Assembly: GCA_037349105.1 (NCBI GenBank)
Contig: JAYJMM010000093.1
Span: 2,232,001 to 2,296,000, forward strand
DNA: 64,000 nucleotides
From: Limnomonas spitsbergensis
Lineage: Eukaryota; Chlorophyta; Chlorophyceae; Chlamydomonadales
Reading direction: 5' to 3'
Part shown: positions 1-11,100 of the stretch, one piece after another
Numbering within the stretch: position 1 is the first letter of the stretch
Layout of the letters: the number at the start of each line of letters is the position of its first letter
Made by a program: the position numbers and the translations under genes
The notes under the pieces: generated by a model
Told to the model about the DNA's origin: nothing
What the model saw: the letters and a program-made list of their open reading frames with translations, nothing else
Databases searched by the model: none

Positions 1-1295
1 TTGGTCAGCAGTATGGTACGATTCGTATCCAGGCGAATTGATATGAGTAGATTAAGCCATTGAGCCATGGTCTAAATCTGGAGGCGGGGAAGCAGTTTCT
101 TGCTCCACTTCCTTTTATTACTGGCTCCTGCTTTCTTGTGTTACTAACCCTGAGTGCAGGTTAGGCTGAAGCATCTATCCTGGGCCTAACCAAGCCTAAC
201 TAGCAGGTGCCTAGAATACGGAGAAGGCCCAATTTCTTGCCCCCACTCAGTGGTTTTGCCCTCGCCATTCGTTTCCTGCCCTCAGCCTCTCATAAACACA
301 TATTGGATCTCATAGCATCGTATCCGGGCAGAGCCTGCAGGGGCCATGATCAATGGAATTGACCGCCCATCCAACACCTCACAACCCCCCTTGCTCACAC
401 TCATATGTGTTGTATGCTCCGACCGTGATGCGCAGGTTAGATCTCAGCATCGGATCCGCGCGGAGCCCGCGCCGAGGCCATGATCCAGGGGAATGTGGGT
501 GCCAGCCAATACCTTAAAACAACTCTTGCTCACACTCTCATGTGGTCTTGCTCCCGCCCTCAAACACAGGTTGGATCTCAGCATCGGATCCGCGCAGAGC
601 CCGCTGGGGCCATGATCCAGGGGAAGTGGGTGCCAAGCAAGGGGACCATGACACTGACTGGCACGCCAACAGGCCCCTACTGCCGGGACTTGGACAAGTG
701 AAGAGGTTCAGGGTTTCAACTTTTTAATCCTGAACCCAAGACCCTACTGCTGCGACTTGGACAAGTGAAGAGGTTTGGGGTCAGCCATGAACCCTTAGTG
801 GGTTTGAGGCTAGCTGAAGGAGGGCTTGGGGCTGACCCTAAGAGAGTAAGAGGGCGAACCCTGAATTCTGATTCCTAACCCAAGACCCTGGTGCTGCGAC
901 CTGGATGAAATGAAATGAGAGTAAGAGGGCGAACAATGGAATTGCGGTTTTGCTAGCCCTACCCCAGGACCCTATAACTGCTGTTTGAACGGGTGGCGAG
1001 GTCTTGGAGGTACGATGCTGTGCCCGGTGCGGGTTTGCAGCTGGAGGCTGCAGAGATGTAGCTCATTAGAAACAGCATAAAGGCTCAAGGTTACGGAGCT
1101 CCTATAGAGCATTAATAAAAACCGTGGGGCGCCGTGATGCCTGCGAGCAGCTATACCTCTACCAGCCTTTCCCCAATTGCTGAGCCTGTTTGTAGGGATG
1201 GAAGCAGTACGCACCAGCAGGTGCTTTCTCTGCATGAACTCGGCACTTAGAGCCTACAGTTTACTGGTTGGGCTGCGATGACTGACTGAATGATA
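1..1295. repeat. Non-coding left flank with short tandem duplications
   Basis: No convincing coding region is visible. A unit containing 'tcagcatcggatccgcg' and 'gccatgatcca' recurs at roughly 300-370, 440-520 and 575-640. A second unit containing 'gacttggacaagtgaagagg' occurs at about 688-707 and 755-774. Short open frames in this stretch are by-products of these units. Confidence 0.5.
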
Positions 1296-1510
1296 GCCAG
1301 GGCTTGATAAGGCACGAGTGCTAGATGGCTTGTTGAAGTTAAGTTGTGTCCTGGACCTTAAATTGTGTTCCCTGCAGATAGAGCATGTATGGCCCTTACC
1401 TATGCTGACTGAATTACAGCGAGGGCTTGATACAGCACGAGTGGTAGATGACTTGATGAAGTTCAGTTGTGCCCTGGACCTTAGATTGTGTGTCTTCCAT
1501 TTTGTACCAT
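1265..1510. repeat. Two-copy tandem duplication of about 125 bp
   Basis: The segment around 'gggcttgataaggcacgag' (about 1299) recurs diverged as 'gggcttgatacagcacgag' (about 1423). Both are followed by 'gttgtgycctggacctta'. The pattern resembles the exon-edge copies in the genes further right, but no splice-consistent exon was recognised here. A 120-codon open frame (1318-1680) reads across it and is probably fortuitous. Confidence 0.45.
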
Positions 1511-1772
1511 ATGCGCAACGTTGTCACAATATTGAGATCCTGACAGCTTGTGTTGATCCTCGGGTCATGTCCTCTGATTTAATTGTAATGTTTCCGGCCT
1601 TGTTGCTGCCTATTGTTTTAAAAGCATTAGACTCCTGGGCCCTTTTAAGTAACAAAATGTTAATGACGTTACACCTCTAGTTATGAATGACAAATGTGTC
1701 GATCCTGCAGTCTTGGTACTTGTGAGTATATTATTTTGGTACTTATGAGTATATTATTTTGGAAGCGAGCTT

Positions 1773-2051
1773 GTGCACATGACAAGATACCCCCTGAAGA
1801 TACTAATGCAGTCAATTGATTATGAAAATAATTCCATGCTGAGGATTCAGGAAATCAGGATTATGCAGTTTCGTGGGGGGGATTCCAGGAACCTGCAGTC
1901 TGATTCCAGCTGCCAGGCTGATGAAGATAAGTCAATAAGCGATTTCAGTTCAGACCTCCTCCCCGCGTCGCAAGTCTCCTGCGTAGTGGGCGGGGAGCCT
2001 GAAAGCCCCGAGTGGATTGGCCCCGACAAGCTTGAGGCAGTTGCAGTCTAG
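1773..2051 (+). CDS. Possible 3'-terminal exon of an unrecognised gene
   Basis: An open frame ends at a TAG at 2049-2051. Its last 50 or so codons have a protein-like, acidic and Ser-rich composition (for example 'QADEDKSISDFSSDLLPAS' near 1911-1968). This could be the 3' exon of a gene that begins left of the window. I recognise no domain and no firm acceptor site. A chance open frame is the main alternative. Confidence 0.2.
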   Translation: MHMTRYPLKILMQSIDYENNSMLRIQEIRIMQFRGGDSRNLQSDSSCQADEDKSISDFSSDLLPASQVSCVVGGEPESPEWIGPDKLEAVAV

Positions 2052-3469
2052 AACAGAAGTGACCATACCGGTACACAAAATAACGCCAGAGGGAGTCTAG
2101 AGGCACTCATGGAATGTATGTGGCCACTTCTTAATCCTTATGTAGGGTGCGGATGAACCTTTAGGGTGGACTTATGGCATGCATTACTTGGCACCAGGTC
2201 TGTTCATGCATGCCAGCTTGATCAGCTTGTTTAAATGCTGCTGATGGGACAAATACAACTTATCAAGTTACTCATTGTGCATATCATGAACAGGAGAGTC
2301 AGCTATTATCCATTGAATCAGAGTCACAACTCACAGCATCCATATCCACACTCTCAGACTTGAGCCTAGGGGTAAAGCGGTGATGCCTGCCGAGCGATGA
2401 CGCACTTTATAGTGCCCCAATGCAGATATACATGAACATAGTGTGGCAGTGGATTAAAACGTGAATCCGAGATATAACGCTATCAAGAGAACTCGTTTGA
2501 TCGATAGCATGTCTTCAATAATGGATGGCGAGTTCACAGAGCCCTTGTCTATGATGATTTCGCTAGTAAGGACCATGCCTTAGGTTCTCCTCATTCTTTC
2601 TATGCTCTGCGTGCCGGCCCTGAACTTGCTGAAGGGCAGGGCGAGAGTATCCTCCTTCCATCTCTCGTCGGTGCTGTCTGCGTCTCTACGGATATTTTGC
2701 ACCAGCGAGAACGAACTGCCAGAGGAACCCTCATCCAGCGAATCCATACAGCAAGCGCGCATCTGCCAGGATATAGGATCTGATGGTCTGCAGATAACCT
2801 GCCGCGTTTCAGGTTAGCGAGCCCTCTGCCCCTGACCGTTGCCACCTCAGCAGCAGATCGGCAGCGTTGACGTGGCGAAAGCCCTCCCTCGCCAACACTC
2901 ATCGCAGGGTATGGTAACCACTTCAGGCTCGACAGCTCCGCATCCACGAAAGTAATAGAGGAGTATGGAGCATCGCCCTCTCATACTAGGGTTAACGGAG
3001 TCATCCAATGGATCCGGTGAGCCATGGAGGTGGTGGTTGGCATGGTGTTTGTTGTTGTTGGCATGGTGATTGCTGTCGCTGTCGTTGCAGCTCATCGTTT
3101 GTGCTGTGCTCATATACGAAGTGCTTGTGGATGTTGCAGGTGGATGCGCAGCGCGGCGCTGGGCACCATGCTGCCAACCGGGTGAGGCCATGGCCCCCCA
3201 TTCTGAACAGTGCATGCGCGCCCATGCCAGAGCGTCGAACCACCTCCATGGCACGCATGCCTGCATTCATGATGACCGCTGCATGCGTATGCGTGCATGC
3301 ATCGACACGAGCTCTACCCATGTGCGCCCATGTCAGCAGGACATGCCTCCTCCCCGCCTCTCATGCATGCATGCTGAACTTGCATGATTTCTGAGTACTG
3401 CAAGGGCATGCATGCTTAATGCTGAACGCACACACATGTAGAATGCCGTGTGCGCATGCATGCTGAAGG
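2052..3469. other. Unassigned stretch between the possible 3' exon and the minisatellite
   Basis: Nothing clearly coding was recognised. The 5' exons of the downstream RUS gene should lie here or further left, but no segment matched the expected N-terminal region. Around 3200-3470 the sequence becomes rich in 'catgcatg', grading into the 92-bp minisatellite. Overlapping open frames on both strands at 2580-2950 and 3000-3400 lack recognisable motifs. Confidence 0.4.
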
Positions 3470-4570
3470 CTGCAGGTGCATGCATGCTGACCGCTGAACG
3501 CTTATGACACTGCGCTACGCCTCTTCCCCGCCCTCCCTGCCTGTCATCGATGCATGCTCAACGCTGCATGAGGATGATGCATTCACAACACCAGCTCTTC
3601 CCATGCCAACGGGGTGGGCCTCCTCCCTGCTTTCGCATGCATGCGTACTGAAAGCTGCGTAGGGATGATGCATGCATCAATACCAGCTCTTTCCATGCCA
3701 ACAGAGTGCGCCTCCTCCCCGCCCTTCCATGCATGCATGCTGAACGCTGCATGGGGATGAGGCATGCATCAAGACCTGTTCCTCCCATGCCAACAAGGTG
3801 CGCCTCCTCCCTGGCCTCGCATGCATGCATGCTGAAAGCTGCATGGGGATGATGCCTGCATCAATACCAGCTCCTCCCATGCCAACAGGGTGCGCCTCCT
3901 CCCTGGCCTCGCATGCATGCATGCTGAACGCTGCATGGGGATGATGCATGCATCAATACCAGCTCCTCCCATGCCAACAAGGTGCGCCTCCTCCCTGCCC
4001 TCACATGCATGGATGCTGGAAGCTGCATGCGGATGATGCATGCATCAATACCAGCTCCTCCCATGCCAACAAGGTGCGCCTCCTCCCTGCCCTCACATGC
4101 ATGGATGCTGAAAGCTGCATGCGGATGATGCATGCATCAATACCAGTTCCTCCCATGCCAACAAGGTGCGCCTCCTCCCTGCCCTCACATGCATGGATGC
4201 TGAACGCTGCATGGGGATGATGCATGCATCAATACCAGTTCTTCCCATGCCAACAAGGTGCGCCTCCTCCCTGCCCTCGCATGCATGGATGCTGAAAGCT
4301 GCATAGGGATGATGCATGCATCAATACCAGTTCTTCCCATGCCAGCAAGGTGCGCCTCCTCCCTGCCCTCACATGCATGGATGCTGAACGCTGCATGGGG
4401 ATGATGCGTGCAGCAATACCAGTTCTTCCCATGCCAACAGAGTGCGCCTCCTCCCTGCCCTCGCATGCATGCATGCATGCTGAACACTGCATGGGGATGA
4501 GGCATGCATCAAGACCTGCTCCTCCCATGCCGACGGAACGTGCATCTTTCCCGCCCTCCCATGCATGGTC
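3470..4570. repeat. 92-bp minisatellite, about 12 units
   Basis: A unit of about 92 bp containing 'tcctcccatgccaacaag', 'gtgcgcctcctccctgccct' and 'gcatgcatgc' repeats head to tail with modest divergence. Spacing is very regular from about 3557 to 4560 and more degenerate before that. Because 92 is not a multiple of three, all frames cycle through the unit, producing a ladder of about 90-codon open frames on the minus strand every 92 bp. These are not genes. Confidence 0.9.
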
Positions 4571-4611
4571 GCTATATGCTGAGCGCTTTGTTCTGCTTCC
4601 ATCAGCACCAG

Positions 4612-4830
4612 GGACGTTTTAGTGGTTACTGGTATCTAGTCGTAACCAAAGTGGTACCCAAACACATAATTTGGCAAAGCCGTGGTTCAATCGCGCGGTA
4701 ACAAAAACGACGAAAACAATTCGAAACGGGAAAATGTCGGCGCCCGCGGCGCGTATTCACCAAGAACTCGCCTACTTCTGGTAACCTTAATTAATTCCCA
4801 ATGCCACGAATAAAGTCTGATCAGCAAATG
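4612..4830. repeat. Dispersed repeat, copy 1 (second copy at 8010-8220)
   Basis: About 210 bp shares order and wording with 8010-8220. Shared blocks include 'ggttactgg'/'ggttgctgg', 'ggttcaatcgcgcgg'/'ggttcagtcgcggggtgg', a 'gtcggcgcccgcggcgcg'-like block, and 'cttctggtaac' followed by 'aattaattcc'. It could be a short non-autonomous element; the 'ggttcaatcgcg' block is vaguely B-box-like. No terminal repeats were seen. Confidence 0.55.
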
Positions 4831-5048
4831 CCCTGGCCTACCCGGTTCGCCCTGCCTGGCCCAGAAAAAAGCCACCGGGTGGTTGCATGGCCGCTGCTAC
4901 AAAAAAAGGTACCGTAACGCGAGCTTCAGTGTATATTTTTCTTGTCAGTGGCGTTGCCTTGCCTTTTCTACGGGCATGCCTTTACCCCTACGTAGATGAA
5001 GGTGACATGCTTTTTTCTGGCATGATATCTACTCCCACGTCTTAAATC

Positions 5049-5130
5049 CATGTTTGTACCATGCAGTTATCCCAACTCCGTGGGCCCTGAGTATCTGCTG
5101 TACTCACATTGGCAGGGTGTCATTGCCCTG
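5049..5130 (+). repeat. Degenerate copy of RUS exon 1 with acceptor
   Basis: 'catgcag' followed by a sequence reading YPNSVGP-YL-YS-WQGV repeats the start of the real exon at 5164 in the same orientation, about 97 bp upstream. The acceptor AG is kept. The real copy is chosen because it continues in phase to a donor that joins exon 2. Confidence 0.85.
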
Positions 5131-5163
5131 GCATGCCGATTATTCTGTCTCTATCCCATGCAG

Positions 5164-8100
5164 GTACCCCAACTCGGTCGGCCCCAAATATCTGCAGTAC
5201 TCCCTTTGGCAGGGCGTCACAAACTTTGCGGTGACGGCAAACGGAGGTGGGATAGGAGGCTTGGGACGTGGGCTTGCCACAGGGCATGAGTTTGGGCTGG
5301 TATGTGGGCTTGAAGTTGGGATTGGAGGCTGGGGACGTGGGCTTGGGATCAAACGTAGGCTCAGGACCAGACGTGGGCTGGGGGCCAAGGGTAAGGAGGT
5401 GGGGACATGGGCTTGCTCCGATGCGTGAGCTTGGGATGGGGCATGGGTTGCGGGCAGAGGTAGGGTTTTTGGGATGTCGGCCAGCTAAGGGGTGTAGGCT
5501 TGGGAGGGGACGTAGGCTGGGAACGGGAGACTACTCGGTGGGGCTGGGGGCTGGGTCAGTCCCCTCAGCACCCTAACCCTGAACCCTGAACCCTGAACCC
5601 TAAACCCTGAACCCTGAACCCTAAACCCTGAACCCTGAACCCTGTACCCTGTACCCTTGCAGTGCTGGCATCCACCTTTCTCCTCTACTCCGTGGGGCTT
5701 GGAGCGGGGGCCATAGCCTCTGCTGGCGCAATGAACTGGATTCTGAAGGATGGCATTGGTCAGCTGGGGACGCTCGTCTTTGGGAAGGTCATCGCCCACA
5801 ACTTTGACGTGCACTCAAAATCCTGGTGAGACCTTAAACCCTAAAACCCTTAACCCAAACCCTAGTGAAGTCAAAGACAGCGGTAGCGCTGGAGGTGTAA
5901 GCCTTAACGTAACATTTCAGGTGTACACCTTCAGCGCAACATATGTTGCAACATTCGTATGTACCGGTACGCCTTTTCTGCAACATTTGTTGCAACATTC
6001 CGTCCGTGTTGCAACAGGTACTTTCTGTCTATGGTGAAGTTGAAGATAGCGACGGCGCTGGAGATGCTTACCATCGTGTTCCCCGCCTACTTCCTCCCAC
6101 TGGGCTCGGCCGCATTCAGTCTCAAGGTACGTGGCTTCAAGGATTGGATGGGTCATGGGTGATGTTTAACTGTGAAATACATCGTCAGGGTGACAACCAG
6201 AAAGATAGGGAAGGTGTGAAAATTCGAATAAATCCTCTCTGTGGCTCTCAGAGGGTGAGGGATGATGTTAATAATAATGAAAAAATATGCGGATGTGGCT
6301 TCCAGAGGGGGACGGATGATGTAAAATTCTGAAACAAATCCTCAATGTGACTACCGGTACCGGTGCCTCAAGTATCGACCAAGAAAAAGTATGAGAAGGA
6401 TAAGACGACATTGTTAGATTCTAACGCTTTAGAGGGTTCAGGGTTCGGAGGGGCGCCAGCCGAGGAAGAGTGACGGACTAAACCCTAAACCCTAAACCCT
6501 AAATCCTTAACCCAAATGTGACATGCGTAGGGGCTTGCCTTAGCCCCACACCCTAAACCCTAAATCCTAAACCCCAAAGTGACATGTGTAGAGGCTTGTA
6601 TTCATGGCTAGTGGCTCCACCCGGAATGTGTTTAATCTCTCCTTCTCGCGTCCAATGACTTGTGTGCACATCTTAGCCCTTGACTCAAATATGACACGCG
6701 TAGGGGCTTGTGTCTAAGTCCCTGACTCGAATGTGACATTCGTAGGGGCTTGCCTTCATGGCTAGTGGCTCTACCCGAAGTGTGTTCAATCTCTCCTTCT
6801 CGCGGGGCAACAATATAGCAGACATCACGGCCAAGTCCACCAGCCAGTGGATCTTCTCCAGCCTGCTGGGAACTGCGGCAGGTGGGGCAGGAGAAGGGGA
6901 CCGGGGGAAGGGGAGGGGGAAGGGAACCGGGGAAGGGAAAGGGGGGAAAGTTGAAACAGGGTAGCAGGCATCACAGTCTAGTCCTCCAGCCAGTGGATCT
7001 TCTCCAGCCTGCTGGGAACTGCAGCAGGTGGGGCAGGGGAAGGGGACCGGGGGAGGGGGACAGTTGGGGGGGAAGCTTAAACAACGTAGCAGGCATCACG
7101 GCCAAGTCCACCGGCTAGTGGATCTTCTCCAGCCTGCTGGGAAGTGCAGCAGGTTGGGAGGGGGAAGGGGACGGGGCCGGGGGGGGGGGGGGGTTGAAAC
7201 AATGTAGCAGGCATTGCAGTCGATTCCACCAGCCAGTGGATCTTCTCCAGCCTGCTGGGAAGTGAGGCAGGTGGGGAGGGGGAAGGGGAAGGGGAGGAGG
7301 GGGGGGGGGGGGAGTTGAAACAACGTAGCAGGCACCACAGCCGAGTCCACCAGCCAGTGGATCTTCTCCAGCCTGCTGGGAAGTGAGGCAGGTGGGGAGG
7401 GGGAAGGGGAAGGGGAGGGGGGGGGGGAAGTTGAAACAACGTAGCAGGCACCACAGTCGAGTCCACCAGCCAGTGGATCTTCTCTAGCCTGCTGGGAAGT
7501 GAGGCAGGTGGGGCAGCGTAGGCTGGGGCAGGCCGGGCACGAGGGAAAGTTGAAACAATGTAGCAGGCATTGCAGTCAAGTCCAACTGCCAGGGGATCTT
7601 CTCCAGCCTGCTGGGAACTGCGGTAGGTGCGTCACAGAGGGAATAGGGAGGGATGTAGCGGGGGGGCAGCGTAGGCCGGAGCGGGACGGGCACAGGGGGG
7701 AAGTTGAAACAACATACCGGCAGCAGGCATCACAGTCGAGTCCACCAGCCATTGGATCTTCTCCAGCCTGTTGGGAACTGCAGCAGGTGGGGCGGAGAGG
7801 GGCGGGGAAACGAGGAGGGTCGTGGTGGCGGGGCGGGGTGGGCGGTGATGGGTTACGGTGGTTGGGAAGGTGCGAAGCAACGTAACTGTAGCTGACATAT
7901 GAGAAATTATGAAGCAAAGAAATTCGTGTTCAATATTTATTTTTGCGACAGTCAGGTCCACCTGCCAGTGGATCTCTGCCAGTTTTCTGAAACCCACGGC
8001 GGGTGGGTAGCAGTGTTGATTTTAGCGGTTGCTGGTTAAGAATCATAAACAAAGCGGTAACGGAACAATTAATTCGGTGAAGCCAAGGTTCAGTCGCGGG

Positions 8101-11100
8101 GTGGCGAAAAGCGTCGAGAAGAATGTAGGATCGGGAAAAATAGGCGCCTGCGGTGCGCTATCTACCGGGGAATCTCTCCTTCTGGTTACCAACAATTAAT
8201 TCCAAATATCACTCAAAGGGAGCGGAGGTGGGTGGGGACAGTGGGTCACGGGTGCGGCACGGTGGACAGGGCGAGGGGAAACTTCTCTGTAACAGTCTTC
8301 GCCTCTCCTTTGTGCCGTCTATGCAACTTCTGGACAGCTTCCAGGCAACTTCCCTGCACATTGCGCAGATGCTCCCCGCACCTTTCACGCACCTTACTCC
8401 CCCCTACTGTTCCAGGCGTCGGCTTGTGTACCTTGTTTTGTCAAAGCCGCCCGCTGGTTGTGGGTGTTAAGCTGAATTGGATTTCAGCACATGAGCGTGC
8501 TGACAAATAGCGCCTGTGCCCCCCTCCCCAGTTGTTTGCTTATGCGCATTGGTGGGCCAGAGTGGCCCGCTAGTCGTTAACTTAAACTTAAATTGAATTG
8601 CAGCAGATCTGTGTGATAAAAGTAAAATTACATCTGTGACCTTTTCAGGTGTTGGCTTATGCACCTTGGTGGGCCAGAGGGGCCCGCTACCGTAGTCATG
8701 TACGTGCAGCTGAATTTAATTACGGATGAGCCCGTTCAAATTGCGCCTGTGCCCTCCCTCTTCAGGTTTCGGCTTATGCACCTTGGTGGGCCAGAGGGGC
8801 CCGCTACCGTAGTCATGTACGTGCAGCTGAATTTAAATACGGACGAGCCTGCTCATAGTTGCGCCTGTGCCCTCCTCCCCAGGTGTCGGCTTACGTACCT
8901 TGGTGGGACAGAGCGGTCAGCTGGCGGTTGAGCTGAATTGAATTAGAGCAGATATGTGTAAAAATAACACCTGTGATCTAAAAGAGTAAGACATGTGATC
9001 TAAAAATAACACATGTGCCCTGTCCAGGTGTCGGCTTATGCACCTTGGTGGGCCAGAGCGGTCCCCTGGCCGTGCTCTGCTACGTCACTCTTACCGCCAT
9101 CACTCTTTTGAGCTCTTACCAGACGGTCAAGAGTATCCCGCTAGCCACACTCAACTCAACGAGGCTGCAGGTGGGAGAAAGAGGTGGGGTTCCAATAGAT
9201 CTATCAGATCCAATAGATCCATTAGATCTGATAGATCCAATAGATCTAATCGATTGTGATAACAACTATTTTGAGCTCCTACCAGATGGTCAAGAGCATC
9301 CCTCTGGCCACACAGAGTTCAACGAGGGGCGGGGGATCTGAACGATCCCAAAGATCTGTAGTATCGGTATTCAAAATATGCGTCAGATCCCATCATGCTG
9401 CTGATGTTCCACCGACTTGAGGAGGGAGCGGAGGATCCAATATATATATATACAACACGGGGGGGGCAAAAAAAAAGCCAGGGACCCCATGCCCCCCCCA
9501 AAACCGAGCACCCGAGCCGACCACCCACACACCCACTGCCTCCGGAACCCATTGAAATTCAAATCTCTCAGTCTAAATTCAAAATTACAGGTTACTAAAC
9601 GGGTGTTTTTTGATCAGCTCGTCAAGGTGCTTCTTCTGGTATATTTCAATTGGTTAGGTGATGACATGCCAACAGTCAATTTTTGTACTGGGCTCAGCCA
9701 GGCTATTGAGTACCGACTAATGCTCGCTAGCGATCACAATTCATGCCAACAGTCAATTTGGGTACTGAGCTAAGCCAGGCTATTGACAACCGACTACTGC
9801 TCGCTAGCAATCACATGTTTCCAGAAGGCAGATGGCCTGGATGGCGGTGGCAATGCGATGGCATCAGCCTTCATCTTTGCCATGAGCTCCCTCACTGCCT
9901 TTTTCCTCTCCCTCAGCGGGATCTCTTTGCCCAGTACTCCCTCTAATTCCTCCACCGTCACCGCGTAGCTTGCCACATCTGCCTCCGCCAGCTGCTGATC
10001 GGGATGGGCTGTCAGCATGTGATCAAGGTAGTGATAGCTCCAGACCCACGGGCAGGGGATGGGCGGATCCCTGCTCCTGCAGACCTGGCATGGCACTGGC
10101 CTGCACACGCCAGAGTCCCGGTCTCAACATATGGCACCACAGAAGCCACATGCTTCATCAGCATGAGGCTCCAAGCTACAGGCTGCGCCACATTGGCCTA
10201 ACAAGATATGGCGTGCGACGTGCAAGCGCATAGCGGATAACTTGAACTTCATCCCACACCCAGCCACCCTACAGTACACAAGCACATCCTTGGTTGCTGA
10301 TGGCCCAGGCTGATCTTGGCGCTGCTCTAGCTGCTGAGGCACGCTGTTGCAAAGAGGCCAGACCTTGGCCTCACTGCCTCTGTAAGGGAACTCAGCGGAC
10401 ATATTCACGCTTGTATCGCGGAAGCTGCCATGCACTCCCTACCATTCTGGTGGCGTCTGCCGTTTGCAGGGTCGGCGGATTTGAGGACCATGCCACAACG
10501 ACCACAAGTGATATGTTCATTCATGATCCACCAGACCAACACTACCATGTGCTGCGTGTAATACAACGCTCTTTTTAAGGGGCTGGCTCAGCTGGTTTTG
10601 GGGTGTGTCCAATGGAGCCAAACCCTCATTGCGGGGGGGCAGGGGGTCATGTGGTAATTCAAGCAACATTTTATGATGTAAATGGACTCATGTTGGCAAG
10701 AGGAACACAGAGGTGCCGCTGCCAGCCACAACAGACCTCCAGAAGAAAAAAAAACGAAGTTTTCTAAATATTGATTTTTGGGGGAGACCCCCCCCCCCCC
10801 CAACTTTGCCCCCCCATATCTCCCAACCCCCTGGGCCATAAAATATTTTTAAAACAGCTATGGAACGCTCTCTTCAAGCTCTACAAAGAAGGGGCATGGG
10901 GTCGATTTTTTTGTTTTTGCCCCCCCCTCGATACAACATATTAATATATCCAAGAGATTCATTGGTTCCATTAGATCCAGTAAATCCAAACGGTCCAGTA
11001 GATCCAGTAGATCTTGAAGATAGAATCACGCTCAGCTCAGACCAAGGGTCAAGGGCATCCCGCTGGCCACGCTCAATTTTCAACAAGGCTGCACATGGGT

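Noticed and set aside
3558..4608. A ladder of roughly 90-codon frames on the minus strand
   Set aside because: They recur every 92 bp and are the translated minisatellite unit.
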